A DNA stretch of 64,000 bases, taken from Alentia gelatinosa. Lineage: Eukaryota > Annelida > Polychaeta > Phyllodocida > Polynoidae. Positions 19,846 to 31,599 of the stretch are shown piece after piece. Both the position numbers and the translations under genes were made by a program. The notes under the pieces are model-generated. The model did not search any database. It was not told where the DNA came from and saw only the letters and a list, made by a program, of their open reading frames with translations. Within the stretch, counting starts at the first letter, position 1. Each line of letters starts with the position of its first letter. The DNA is taken from contig OX465580.1 of assembly GCA_950022655.1 (NCBI GenBank), forward strand, positions 4,139,122-4,203,121. The letters run 5' to 3'.

Positions 19846-22075
19846 CAAAAAGGTCAGGATCGAGTTACGAATTGAGACAATAAACACAATGTGACAAGGT
19901 ACGGCCGAGATCTACAGGCTGCAATAGTCTCATGAAGGTCAGGATCGAGTTACGAATTGAGACAAGAAACACAATGTGACAAGTTACGGCCGAGATCTAC
20001 AGGCTGCAATAGTCTCATGAAGGTCAGGATCGAGTTACGAATTGAGACAAGAAACACAATGTGACAAGTTACGGCCGAGATCTACAGGCTGCAATAGTCT
20101 CATGAAGGTCAGGATCGAGTTACGAATTGAGACAAGAAACACAATGTGACAAGTTACGGCCGAGATCTACAGGCTGCAATAGTCTCATGAAGGTCAGGAT
20201 CGAGTTACGAATTGAGACAAGAAACACAATGTGACAAGTTACGGCCGAGATCTACAGGCTGCAATAGTCTCATGAAGGTCAGGATCGAGTTACGAATTGA
20301 GACAAGAAACACAATGTGACAAGTTACGGCCGAGATCTACAGGCTGCAATAGTCTCATGAAGGTCAGGATCGAGTTACGAATTGAGACAAGAAACACAAT
20401 GTGACAAGTTACGGCCGAGATCTACAGGCTGCAATAGTCTCATGAAGGTCAGGATCGACTTACGAATTGAGACAAGAAACACAATGTGACAAGTTACGGG
20501 CGAGATCTACAGGCTGCAATAGTCTCATGAAGGTCAGGATCAAGTTACGAATTGAGACAAGAAACACAATGTGACAAGTTACGGCCGAGATCCACAGGCT
20601 GCAATAGTCTCATGAAGGTCAGGATCGAGTTACGAATTGAGACAAGAAACACAATGTGACAAGTTACGGCCGAGATCTACAGGCTGCAATAGTCTCATGA
20701 AGGTCAGGATCAACTTACGAATTGAGACAAGAAACACAATGTGACAAGTTACGGCCGAGATCTACAGGCTGCAATAGTCTCATGAAGGTCAGTATCGACT
20801 TACGAATTGAGACAAGAAACACAATGTGACAAGTTACGGCCGAGATCTACAGGCTGCAATAGTCTCATGAAGGTCAGGATCGAGTTACGAATTGAGACAA
20901 GAAACACAATGTGACAAGTTACGGCTGAGATCTACAGGCTGCAATAGTCTCATGAAGGTCAGGATCGAGTTACGAATTGAGACAAGAAACACAATGTGAC
21001 AAGTTACGGCCGAGATCTACAGGCTGCAATGGTCTCATGAAGGTCAGGATCGAGTTACGAATTGAGACAAGAAACACAATGTGACAAGTTACGGCCGAGA
21101 TCTACAGGCTGCAATAGTCTCATGAAGGTCAGGATCGAGTTACGAATTGAGACAAGAAACACAATGTGACAAGTTACGGCCGAGATCTACAGGCTGCAAT
21201 AGTCTCATGAAGGTCAGGATCGAGTTACGAATTGAGACAAGAAACACAATGTGACAAGTTACGGCCGAGATCTACAGGCTGCAATAGTCTCATGAAGGTC
21301 AGGATCGAGTTACGAATTGAGACAAGAAACACAATGTGACAAGTTACGGCCGAGATCTACAGGCTGCAATAGTCTCATGAAGGTCAGGATCGACTTACGA
21401 ATTGAGACAAGAAACACAATGTGACAAGTTACGGGCGAGATCTACAGGCTGCAATAGTCTCATGAAGGTCAGGATCGAGTTACGAATTGAGACAAGAAAC
21501 ACAATGTGACAAGTTACGGCCGAGATCCACAGGCTGCAATAGTCTCATGAAGGTCAGGATCGAGTTACGAATTGAGACAAGAAACACAATGTGACAAGTT
21601 ACGGCCGAGATCTACAGGCTGCAATAGTCTCATGAAGGTCAGGATCGACTTACGAATTGAGACAAGAAACACAATGTGACAAGTTACGGCCGAGATCTAC
21701 AGGCTGCAATAGTCTCATGAAGGTCAAGATCGAGTTACGAATTGAGACAAGAAACACAATGTGACAAGTTACGGCCGAGATCTACAGGCTGCAATAGTCT
21801 CATGAAGGTCAAGATCGAGTTACGAATTGAGACAAGAAACACAATGTGACAAGTTACGGCCGAGATCTACAGGCTGCAATAGTCTCATGAAGGTCAAGAT
21901 CGAGTTACGAATTGAGACAAGAAACACAATGTGACAAGTTACGGCCGAGATCTACAGGCTGCAATAGTCTCATGAAGGTCAGGATCGAGTTACGAATTGA
22001 GACAAGAAACACAATGTGACAAGTTATGGCCGAGATCTACAGGCTGCAATAGTCTCATGAAGGTCAGGATCGACT
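19846..22075. repeat. 85-bp minisatellite with an 11-unit higher-order repeat
   Basis: About 26 units of 85 bp (AAGGTCAGGATCGAGTTACG, then TTGAGACAAGAAACACAATG and so on), very homogeneous. Rare variants recur at exactly 935 bp, which is 11 units. ATCGACT followed by ACGGGCGAG occurs at about 20455 and 21390, and GAGATCCAC in the next unit at 20587 and 21522. A whole 11-unit block has therefore been duplicated. Confidence 0.93.
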
Positions 22076-23183
22076 TGATATGTGACATGAAGAAAGATGG
22101 GATGAGGATTAACAAACCACCTGATAAATAGACCAACTTTGTTCTGAGGGAATGTCTCATTTGATGTTATTTCTTTCTATAGAGCCTCTCATTCCCTGAA
22201 GATAGGGGATATGGTTCACAATGTGTCTCTCTTTTCTTTTATTAATATCTGATGTATCATGTTTATCATGTTATATTAAACAAACCACCCTGCTAAGCAG
22301 CCACCTTTACTCAGTAAGTACAGTAAAACCCCACTTCCAGGACATCCCACTTTATTTTAAACCTGATTAAGGGGGCACCCCACTTAAAGGAAAACCCCAC
22401 TTAAGGGGTCATCCCACTTAAGGGGACACCCACCACTTAAGGGGACACCCAACTTAAGAGGGCACCCTGAGAGGACAGTTATTTCTGTACAAAATGCCTC
22501 TTAACCCCACTTAAAGGGACACTTTGGAGGGACACTTTGGAAGGACACCTTATCATACCTGATGGGACAACACACCAGATTATCTGGTGTCTAGACAATC
22601 AAACACCTCCTAACGGCCTGGTTAGGCTCTTGTGGGCCTCAGGTAGGCATCTGCGGGATATTTGTGTGGTTATAACAGTGTTTCTATGTCATAGTATTAG
22701 CTGTATGAAGGTATATGTTATACTACATAGCCTAACCCTTCACAAACTGAAAACCCTGCTTTAAAAGAGTGTGGCTCCTTAAGCGGGGTTTTAATGTATT
22801 ACAGAAATGTAATTTTACCCTTTTCCAACCTTTTCCAATGCATTTCTATAGTACACGGAATCTGTTGCAACAAAAAGCATTATTGAGGAAAACTCTAATA
22901 AAAGGATGAAAGAGACATTTTTGTTTACAAAAAATCTGCACAAATAGTTCATTATGAATCTCAAACTTTTGACTCATTTCATTTTAAGTATTTAAGTATT
23001 TAATTATTTTATTGAATTCCTCGATGTAATAGTTGATAGGAGGAATTATCAGATGTAAATTGCATATCTAGTTGTCTGAAGGCTGTCTGTGTAAAATCCT
23101 GTTTTAACAAAACTGTAACAAAGTAATTCCTCCAGTTGCTGGAGGTTTATATTGAGGTTAAAGTGTATAAAACTGTATCTCAC
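22076..23183. other. HGSNAT intron with a CCCCACTTAAGGGG-type repeat
   Basis: Between about 22325 and 22530 are short irregular repeats of CCCCACTTAAGGGGACACCC type. The rest is AT-rich unique sequence. No exon was recognised. Confidence 0.6.
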
Positions 23184-23253
23184 CTATAAAGCCTCGCCAA
23201 GACGATATAAATGATGGCAAGGACGACAAAAAGTACGAACACGTACAGGATAG
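23184..23253 (-). CDS. HGSNAT: HGSNAT exon: first transmembrane helix
   Basis: A 70-nt exon with acceptor CTGTCTTTCAG (AG at 23254-23255) and donor GTGAGA from 23183. It encodes 22 full codons, almost all hydrophobic (VFVLFVVLAIIYIV), ending ARLY. It enters in phase 1, matching the preceding exon, and leaves in phase 2. In HGSNAT the lumenal N-terminal domain is followed by one helix and then a cytosolic linker, as here. The phase does not fit the phase-0 start of the next visible exon at 18868, so at least one exon between them is missing. Confidence 0.75.
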
Positions 23254-23870
23254 CTGAAAGACAGTGATATATTCGTTACCATTTATATACAAAACGTACA
23301 CCTCATGAACTCATTTAAACATGCATAAAAGGATTTACATGCAAACATTTATTTTTAGGACTCTCCTGCAAAGTGTATATTCTATTCTATAGCACTCTTG
23401 AATGATAAAATTATGTCTGCAGAACATTATATAAATCTATCTGTAGGCAATTATTCAATATATTTAACTAGTTTTTAAACAACAGAAGAAACTAGGAGCT
23501 TGTAAAGTCTAGGAGCCCTAGCGAGTGTATTACGTCGTCAACCTCGAGTGGTTTACAGAGCCACCTGTCCACAAAACCATCGTTTGTTGCATTTATCATC
23601 CATCTTTTCAAGTAAATCTAACCCAGTTATTGCCATATTAAAGGGTAAAGCAATAGGGACTATTTCTTTGATCTATAGCACACAAAGGGACTATTTTCAC
23701 CGTATACCATGGCTTTGAGGGTGTAGAAGAATCATAAACCGTTAAACTGCAATGATTGGATACCCCCATAGGGTCTAAGGGTAAGTGGTTTACTGAGTCC
23801 CCATACAATTTCAATGGGTTCTTTGTTCTTTTTTTTTCATATATTTGCTGAGAGCAGTTAGAGAACTCAC

Positions 23871-23983
23871 GTAGATACATATTTGGTGGAGAGTTGAGAA
23901 GTAGCAGACAGCATTGTAGATTCCCTCCATTATCGCTCACTTCAATCCAGTAGTCGCCATGTTGTTTTAAGACCACATCGAAG
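23871..23983 (-). CDS. HGSNAT: HGSNAT exon: end of lumenal domain
   Basis: A 113-nt exon with acceptor CTGGAACCAG (AG at 23984-23985) and consensus donor GTGAGT from 23870. It encodes FDVVLKQHGDYWIEVSDNGG, then LQCCLLLLNSPP. This matches the beta-strand pattern of the HGSNAT lumenal domain just before the first helix (aromatic residue, GxY, then V-x-N/D, then Cys). It enters in phase 2 and leaves in phase 1. Confidence 0.72.
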
Positions 23984-23989
23984 CTGGTT

Positions 23990-24462
23990 CCAGAGAAAAG
24001 AGAACTGATTCATCATGACCGAAACAATGTAATAGACCCTCAAGAGTTTACTAATCTCCCTAATATCGCCTGATTTCTGATTTATAACCGTAGAAAACGA
24101 ATATGATTTGAAATGTATATGTAGAAATAACTGAAATTTCTATTTCTGCTATCGGATTTATAAAAACGGTTAAACTGCAATAAATGCAGGTTATGGGTCA
24201 AGGGTCTATCCCCATACAACTACGGGAACCAGCGAACACTGGATCCTGTAAACAGACTGAATTATGGGATACCCCAATAGGGTCTATAAGAACTTACCAC
24301 GTAATTATAAGACGATACTTGCATATATATATGGAAATTTAAAATATGGAAATTTCACAAAAGAGTAATTTATGCGAGTACTTTCTAAGATATATACATA
24401 TTCAGTCAGTTATCTCTTTTTATTATCATTACTATTATTATCATCATCCTCATCATCATTTA

Positions 24463-24495
<33 letters not shown>

Positions 24496-24600
24496 CATTA
24501 ATTCACATTAATAATCACTTATTAATTATTCTTATTAATAAGGTCTATAACATTTTATCATAAAATTCGATAAAATGTTATTAGCCCACTACGGCCTGGT
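23990..24600. other. HGSNAT intron, AT-rich, with an ATT microsatellite
   Basis: An ATC/ATT microsatellite lies at about 24420-24500 and a short palindrome TAAAATTCGATAAAATGTTA near 24545-24580. No gene was seen. Confidence 0.7.
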
Positions 24601-24604
24601 CTTC

Positions 24605-27600
24605 TTTCATCCAGGGATGAGGGGTGATGAAGTATACATACTGACATGACAGGGAATCGACCTGAGATCGGTGAGAAACAGGGATGAGGGGTGATGAAGT
24701 ATACGTACTGACATGACGGGGAATCGACGAGAGATCGTTGAAAAACAGGGATGAGGGGTGATGAAGTATACGTACTGACATGACGGGGAATCGACGAGAG
24801 ATCGGTGAGAAACAGGGATGAGGGGTGATGAAGTGTACGTACTGACATGACGGGGAATCGACGAGAGATCGGTGAGAAACAGGGATGAGGGGTGATGAAG
24901 TATACGTACTGACATGACGGGGAATCGACCAGAGATCGGTGAGAAACAGGGATAAGGGATGATGAAGTATACGTACTGACATGACGGGGAATCGACTAGA
25001 GATCGGTGAGAAACAGGGGTGAGGGGTGATGAAGTATACGTACTGACATGACGGGGAATCGACCAGAGATCAGTGAGAAACAGGGATGAGGGATGATGAA
25101 GTATACGTACTGACATGACGGGGAATCGACTAGAGATTGGTGAGAAACAGGGATGAGGGGTGATGAAGTATACGTACTGACATGACGGGGAATCGACCAG
25201 AAATCGGTGAGAAACAGGGATGAGGGGTGATGAAGTATACGTACTGACATGACGGGGAATCGACCAGAGATCAGTGAGAAACAGGGGTGAGGGGTGATGA
25301 AGTATACGTACTGACATGACGGGGAATCGACCAGAGATCAGTGAGAAACAGGGGTGAGGGGTGATGAAGTATACGTACTGACATGACGGGGAATCGACCA
25401 GAGATCAGTGAGAAACAGGGATGAGGGATGATGAAGTATACGTACTGACATGACGGGGAATCGACTAGAGATTGGTGAGAAACAGGGATGAGGGGTGATG
25501 AAGTATACGTACTGACATGACGGGGAATCGACCAGAAATCGGTGAGAAACAGGGATGAGGGGTGATGTAGTATACGTACTGACATGACGGGGAATCGACC
25601 AGAGATCAGTGAGAAACAGGGGTGAGGGGTGATGAAGTATACGTACTGACATGACGGGGAATCGACCAGAGATCGGTGAGAAACAGGGGTGAGGGGTGAT
25701 GAAGTATACGTACTGACATGACGGGGAATCGACCAGAGATCAGTGAGAAACAGGGGTGAGGGATGATGAAGTATACGTACTGACATGACGGGGAATCGAC
25801 CAGAGATCGGTGAGATACAGGGGTGAGGGGTGATGAAGTATACGTACTGACATGACGGGGAATCGACCAGAGATCAGTGAGATACAGGGGTGAGGGGTGA
25901 TGAAGTATACGTACTGACATGACGGGGAATCGACCAGAGATCAGTGAGATACAGGGGTGAGGGGTGATGAAGTATACGTACTGACATGACGGGGAATCGA
26001 CCAGAGATCAGTGAGATACAGGGATGAGGGGTGATGAAGTATACGTACTGACATGACGGGGAATCGACCAGAGATCAGTGAGAAACAGGGGTGAGGGGTG
26101 ATGAAGTATACGTACTGACATGACGGGGAATCGACCAGAGATCAGTGAGAAACAGGGATGAGGGATGATGAAGTATACGTACTGACATGACGGGGAATCG
26201 ACTAGAGATCGGTGAGAAACAGGGATGAGGGGTGATGAAGTATACGTACTGACATGACGGGGAATCGACCAGAGATCGGTGAGAAACAGGGATGAGGGAT
26301 GATGAAGTATACGTACTGACATGACGGGGAATCGACCAGAGATCAGTGAGAAACAGGGATGAGGGGTGATGAAGTATACGTACTGACATGACGGGGAATC
26401 GACCAGAGATCAGTGAGAAACAGGGATGAGGGGTGATGAAGTATACGTACTGACATGACGGGGAATCGACCAGAGATCAGTGAGAAACAGGGATGAGGGG
26501 TGATGAAGTATACGTACTGACATGACGGGGAATCGACCAGAGATCGATGAGAAACAGGGATGAGGGGTGATGTAGTATACGTACTGACATGACGGGGAAT
26601 CGACCAGAGATCGATGAGAAACAGGGATGAGGGGTGATGAAGTATACGTACTGACATGACGGGGAATCGACCAGAGATCAGTGAGATACAGGGATGAGGG
26701 GTGATGAAGTATACGTACTGACATGACGGGGAATCGACCAGAGATCAGTGAGAAACAGGGGTGAGGGGTGATGAAGTATACGTACTGACATGACGGGGAA
26801 TCGACCAGAGATCAGTGAGATACAGGGGTGAGGGGTGATGAAGTATACGCACTGACATGACGGGGAGTCGACTAGAGATCAGTGAGAAACAGGGATGAGG
26901 GGTGATGAAGTATACGTACTGACATGACGGGGAATCGACCAGAGATCAGTGAGAAACAGGGATGAGGGGTGATGAAGTATACGTACTGACATGACGGGGA
27001 ATCGACCAGAGATCAGTGAGAAACAGAGATGAGGGGTGATGAAGTATACGTACTGACATGACGGGGAATCGACCAGAGATCAGTGAGAAACAGGGATGAG
27101 GGGTGATGAAGTATACGTACTGACATGACGGGGAATCGACCTGAGATCAGTGAGAAACAGGGGTGAGGGGTGATGTAGTATACGTACTGACATGACGGGG
27201 AATCGACCAGAGATCAGTGAGATACAGGGGTGAGGGGTGATGAAGTATACGTACTGACATGACGGGGAATCGACCAGAGATCAGTGAGAAACAGGGATGA
27301 GGGGTGATGTAGTATACGTACTGACATGACGGGGAATCGACCAGAGATCAGTGAGAAACAGGGGTGAGGGGTGATGAAGTATACGTACTGACATGACGGG
27401 GAATCGACCAGAGATCAGTGAGAAACAGGGGTGAGGGGTGATGAAGTATACGTACTGACATGACGGGGAATCGACCAGAGATCAGTGAGAAACAGGGATG
27501 AGGGGTGATGAAGTATACGTACTGACATGACGGGGAATCGACTAGAGATCGGTGAGAAACAGGGATGAGGGGTGATGAAGTATACGTACTGACATGACGG

Positions 27601-28028
27601 GGAATCGACCAGAGATCAGTGAGTAACAGGGATGAGGGGTGATGAAGTATACGTACTGACATGACGGGGAATCGACCAGAGATCAGTGAGAAACAGGGGT
27701 GAGGGGTGATGAAGTATACGTACTGACATGACGGGGAATCGACCAGAGATCGATGAGAAACAGGGATGAGGGGTGATGAAGTATACGTACTGACATGACG
27801 GGGAATCGACCAGAGATCAGTGAGAAACAGGGATGAGGGGTGATGAAGTATACGTACTGACATGACGGGGAATCGACCAGAGATCAGTGAGAAACAGGGA
27901 TGAGGGGTGATGAAGTATACGTACTGACATGACGGGGAATCGACTAGAGATCGGTGAGAAACAGGGGTGAGGGGTGATGAAGTATACGTACTGACATGAC
28001 GGGGAATCGACTAGAGATCGGTGAGAAA
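24605..28028. repeat. 67-bp minisatellite, about 51 units
   Basis: Units of 67 bp (GAAACAGGGATGAGGGGTGA, TGAAGTATACGTACTGACAT, GACGGGGAATCGACCAGAG and so on), with a few recurrent variants (GGGGTGAGG, CTAGAGATCGG, TGTAGTA). It fills the intron right up to HGSNAT exon 3. Since 67 is not a multiple of three, all frames are read in turn. The many 80-236 residue open frames (MSVRILHHP type) are repeats, not genes. Confidence 0.95.
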
Positions 28029-28113
28029 CCTCCAGCCGGTTGCTGAACTTAGACTGTATTACCCTCGTCTTGTTTGCTCCCGCAGTTATATTCATCAATA
28101 TTAGAAGTGGACA
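28029..28113 (-). CDS. HGSNAT: HGSNAT exon 3: lumenal domain, 3' end unresolved
   Basis: An acceptor with a good pyrimidine tract (CCATTCTCTTTCACAG, AG at 28114-28115) starts a phase-0 exon reading CPLLILMNITAGANKTR and on to FSNRLE. It directly continues the Cys-ending exon 2 and resembles the C-x-LxxLVNV block of HGSNAT. It contains an N-glycosylation site (NIT). The unique sequence ends at about 28029 and the frame runs on into the 67-bp array. Possible donors are a weak GTAATA inside the exon (about 28065) or a GTACGT in the first repeat unit, which would give the phase 2 needed by the next exon. Confidence 0.58.
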
Positions 28114-28928
28114 CTGTGAAAGAGAATGGTCAAATTTATTATCCACCCAATACAAAGCGTCCATAGAGTTTGTATGGCCATATCCAGAGCATACAGATAT
28201 GTTGTATGCTCCGGGTGGCGGATACGGAAAAATAATGCGTACACAAACATAGTGCCTAATTAAAATGAACTGATTTCGACATGCCACTTGCCCAGAAAAG
28301 GTGGATAATAAATACAATATAGACTTGTTTCAGATAAAAGCGGCTGTATGTTCCTCGGAGTTGACTCTGCACAATATCCTAGCATACGCTCGGATATTAC
28401 TACGCGTCAGGATCTGAGTAAAAAGTCTAGCAAATGAAAAAATAGAGGATTCAGCTTGATATAAACTTTGATAGACAAATTGACCCTACTCAATATCCTC
28501 GCATATGCTCGGATATTACTACGCGTCAACTCCTCGGAGCATACGGCCGCTTGTATCTGAAACCAGTCAATATTGTGTATGTATATGTATGAACACAAAT
28601 AGAACAAGAAGGATTTCAGTTGCGGTAAAAATGGTGGAACTATTTCTCATGTACAATGCCTAGCTGAGAAAACATCACTGCCGTGAGTGATGTGCTCAAT
28701 TTACATTAACTTTATTTAACACGGGGATTCTACTGATAGTGGAGCAGATAAAAGCACATTTTCAAGGGAATTGTGCAAATGGTGATACAAGCACCAAATG
28801 TGAAACAAAATGGTCAAATGTATCGTCACGAAAAGTTTCAGAGCTTTATTCCCTGGTGTGTACCTTGGTTTTTGTTACATCCAGTAATTTTGAAGGTTGA
28901 CTTATGAACACAACTAAACAAGAAGGAT
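28114..28928. other. HGSNAT intron 2, 3' part
   Basis: Unique intron sequence. Two short repeated motifs (TCGGATATTACTACGCGTCA at about 28390 and 28512) and a CTCCTCGGAGCATA-CGGCCGCTTGTATCTGAAAC motif also occur elsewhere in the window (about 37825 and 45820). No gene was seen. Confidence 0.6.
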
Positions 28929-29281
28929 TTAACCCTTTAAGGACGCCTGCCTGGGGCCTTGCTACTCCCATAAGGACGGGTGCTGGTGGCAGTTTGTCTG
29001 GCTAGAGGCCGGCCACATAATAGCTTAAACTGATATCCAAGTTTGCAGTATGATACATAATCATAAATATTCTATTTCTTTTTAATAGAAATACTAAGTA
29101 TGATGTTATATCTACATCTTCTGAAGATTTCATGAATATTGCTCTATCATTTCTTTGTTAAAATATATTGGGACAATGATGCCTCAAGGCATCATATGTC
29201 TTTAGTGCAGTGATGCCTCCAGGCATCATGCGTCTTTAGCGCAGTGATGCCTCCAGGCATCATGCGTCCTTAAAGAGTTAA
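28929..29281. mobile_element. piggyBac-like MITE, copy 1
   Basis: About 345 bp between TTAA sites (28929-28932 and 29278-29281), with ends CCCTTTAAGGACG and CGTCCTTAAAGAG. TTAA targets and CCC termini are hallmarks of piggyBac-type elements. Internal direct repeats of GATGCCTCCAGGCATCATGC are present. Confidence 0.75.
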
Positions 29282-29424
29282 CCCTTTCTCTGCAGCACCA
29301 AGTTCCCCTGCACAGCATTACACCACAGGCATTGCAGATCTCCTACAGCAGGGAAATAGCAATGTCACATGATCTCATGCGATTTACAAATTGAAATATT
29401 GCAGTTTCCCATAGACACCAATAG

Positions 29425-29776
29425 TTAACCCTTTAAGGCATCACCACGCTAAAGACGCATGATGCCTGGAGGCATCCCCGAACTAAAGACACATGATCCT
29501 TGAGGCATCATTGTCCCAATATTAACAAAAATGTTTTAACAAAGAAATAATAGAGCAATATTCATGACATCATCAGAATATGTAGATATCACATCATGTT
29601 TAGTATTTCTATTAAAAGGAAATAAAATATTTATGATTATGTATCATACTGCATGATTACAAACTTGGATATCAGTTATAACTGTTATGTGGCCATCCTC
29701 TAGCCAGACACACTGCCACCAGTACCCATCCTTATGGGATTAGCAAGGCCCCAGGCAGCCGTCCTTAAAGGGTTAA
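29425..29776. mobile_element. piggyBac-like MITE, copy 2 (inverted)
   Basis: The inverted partner of copy 1, between TTAA at 29425-29428 and 29773-29776. The duplicated intron segment at 31180-31205 carries the uninterrupted CACCAATACTTAAGCACTT. This is the paralogous empty site, so insertion at TTAA is seen directly. Confidence 0.82.
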
Positions 29777-29922
29777 GTACTTCCTTCCTTCAGATGGTCT
29801 TCCCATGACATGCCTCTTTTGCATTTTCTATTTGCTGATATATGAAACTTATATTATCCAGAGTTATTTGAAAATATCAACAGAATTTAGAAATCACCCA
29901 ACTAACTAATATGTCTTTAAAG

Positions 29923-30403
29923 CAGGGTTCGTACATAGACAGCTCAATATAATTCCAGGCTTTTCCCAGGCTTTTCCAGTCCCTAATATTTCTTTTTCAG
30001 GCACATAATAATGTGAATCAATAACATCTTGTTAGTGAATGAAAAGTTATTGCTTGTTTTCTGAAGGGTGCATATCATATCTGGTCACTGTTTTTAAAAC
30101 CATGTCTCATTCATCACCAAATTTTAATCAAGACCATGCTATATCATTAACAAAAAGGATTTTTGGAACTATTTCATCCGAGTCACTTAAATTTCGTAGG
30201 CAGTCAGGTACCACAGTTAAGGAAAGCTAATAATGACCAGAATTTCATAGACTAAAAACATTGTTTTATGCAAAACTAAATTTTCCAGGCTCTTCTATGT
30301 TTTTCCAGGCTCTCTGTAAGAATTCCAGGCTTTTCCAGGCCTGGAAAATCCAAAAGCATAATTCCAGGCTTTTCCAGGTTTTCCAGACTCTGTACGAACC
30401 CTG
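29923..30403. mobile_element. hAT-like MITE, CAGGGTTCGTACA ends
   Basis: 481 bp bounded by CAGGGTTCGTACA and TGTACGAACCCTG, with many internal TTCCAGGCTTTTCC repeats. TTAAAG flanks both sides. The duplicated segment at 31335-31355 reads straight through (GTCTTTAAAACTCTTCTG), giving an empty-site comparison. No transposase is present. Confidence 0.8.
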
Positions 30404-30971
30404 TTAAAGTTCTTCTGTACTGACCACAAACCACTCTCCATGTCTGTACATACACTCAGAACTAGATTTGACACTGGTGCTGCCATCTGGGACCTGTTTC
30501 ACTAGTTTCGTGACATGTCTGTGACACCATACAGATAGACTCTAGTACAGCCCGTTGTCGCCAGGGCCAGGGCGCCCAGGCTCTCATACTGGGACTGTTT
30601 TGCGCTGCCATTTTAAGGTGGGAATTCCTACCTTCTTCCCAACATGCACCTGGAAAATGGCGGATCGCTGGTTCTAACCTCGTGTGTATTGCGATCCAGT
30701 AACCAGCAATATGATACAGTATCCCTCTTGTCAAACTGATCCTATAAATAGAACAGCCAACCCTACAATTCCTCTCACTAAAGGTGGCTGGCCAGTCAGA
30801 GTCATGCTCTGTTAGACCTTCACGTATACCGTAACCCGGAGGTGGCGCGGTGCGTGAACGGACTACCATACAGACAGATTGGGTTGTCTGGCTTTGTGAC
30901 AACACAAGTAGCTGCCCTTAGGAAAAGATAGACCCCAAACATAAGAATTAGACAAATCTACACATCATCAT

Positions 30972-31148
30972 GGGACCTATTTCACTAGTTTCGTGACTAA
31001 AGTGTTAGACAGACATGAAAAGCGGCACCAACAGTGCAAGCAAGAACAGACAAAACGAAGTCTAAATTCTAATGTCTAGTTCTTATGAAACCGGACACAC
31101 CATCTAGACACCATATAGACATGTCACGAAACTAGTGAAACAGGTCCC
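30972..31148. mobile_element. Short GGGACCTGTTTC-family TIR element
   Basis: 177 bp starting GGGACCTATTTCACTAG and ending CTAGTGAAACAGGTCCC. It shares the internal GACAGACAT...AGCGGCACCAACAGTGCAAGC segment with the element at 3456-3754. A solitary end of the same family lies at 30489-30540. Confidence 0.75.
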
Positions 31149-31362
31149 TGGTCTCATGAAAATATTGCACTTTCCCATAGACACCAATACTTAAGCACTT
31201 ACCTTTTCAGATGGCCTTCTCATAGAGGTTTGCACCGTGGCATGCTTTTCTCTTTTTGCATTTTCTATTTGCTGATATATGAAAATTATATTTGAAAAAA
31301 ATAATAGCATTTAGAAATCACCCAACTACCAGCATTTGTCTTTAAAACTCTTCTGTACTGAC

Positions 31363-31532
31363 CCCAAAACACTCTCCGTTTTCATGTCTCAGTGTGACGT
31401 CACCACTGACACGTGACCTCACGCTGATCCAAGTCTCGTCCATGGCGAGAGTTGGTCTCGTGTTGGCGGGGTCAGCTGACCAGGTCCGAAGTTCCGCGAG
31501 ATTCCGGTCCTCCATGATCGAAGAAAACGCAC
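31363..31532 (-). CDS. HGSNAT: HGSNAT exon 2: start of lumenal domain
   Basis: A 170-nt exon with acceptor TTGTTTTCTAG (AG at 31533-31534) and donor GTCAGT from 31362. It encodes 56 codons, including MDETWISVRSRVSGDVTL and ending NGECFG. This resembles the HGSNAT lumenal start (MD-x-A-x-L-x-I pattern, then V-T-L/V and a Cys pair that continues in exon 3). The phase-1 entry matches exon 1 and the phase-0 exit matches exon 3. Confidence 0.65.
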
Positions 31533-31599
31533 CTAGAAAACAAACAACGGGCATCATCATCTCTAACCACCTTCAAAAGAAGACTGGGGGCTGTTGAAT

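Larger units (their letters stand above)
29283..30488 (-). pseudogene. Duplicated segment with the broken end of HGSNAT exon 2
   Basis: Outside the two insertions, this region matches 31150-31380: the CCCATAGACACCAATA, TTTGCATTTTCTATTTGCTG, TTTAGAAATCACCCAACTA and CTTCTGTACTGACC blocks come in the same order. Near 30420-30450 it includes a copy of the exon 2 donor and last codons. Upstream of that the exon similarity fades and a TIR-element end (30489) cuts it off, so this copy cannot be a full exon. Confidence 0.6.

Noticed and set aside
24607..28317. Series of open frames of 84-236 residues (MSVRILHHP type) as a repetitive secreted protein family
   Set aside because: The unit is 67 bp, so each frame just steps through the same repeat. 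There are no start, splice or selection signals.
28114..28317. Extension of HGSNAT exon 3 upstream to 28317 as one long frame
   Set aside because: A strong acceptor at 28114-28115 gives the phase-0 start that matches exon 2. The upstream part is in frame only by chance and resembles a repeat near 63.78 kb.
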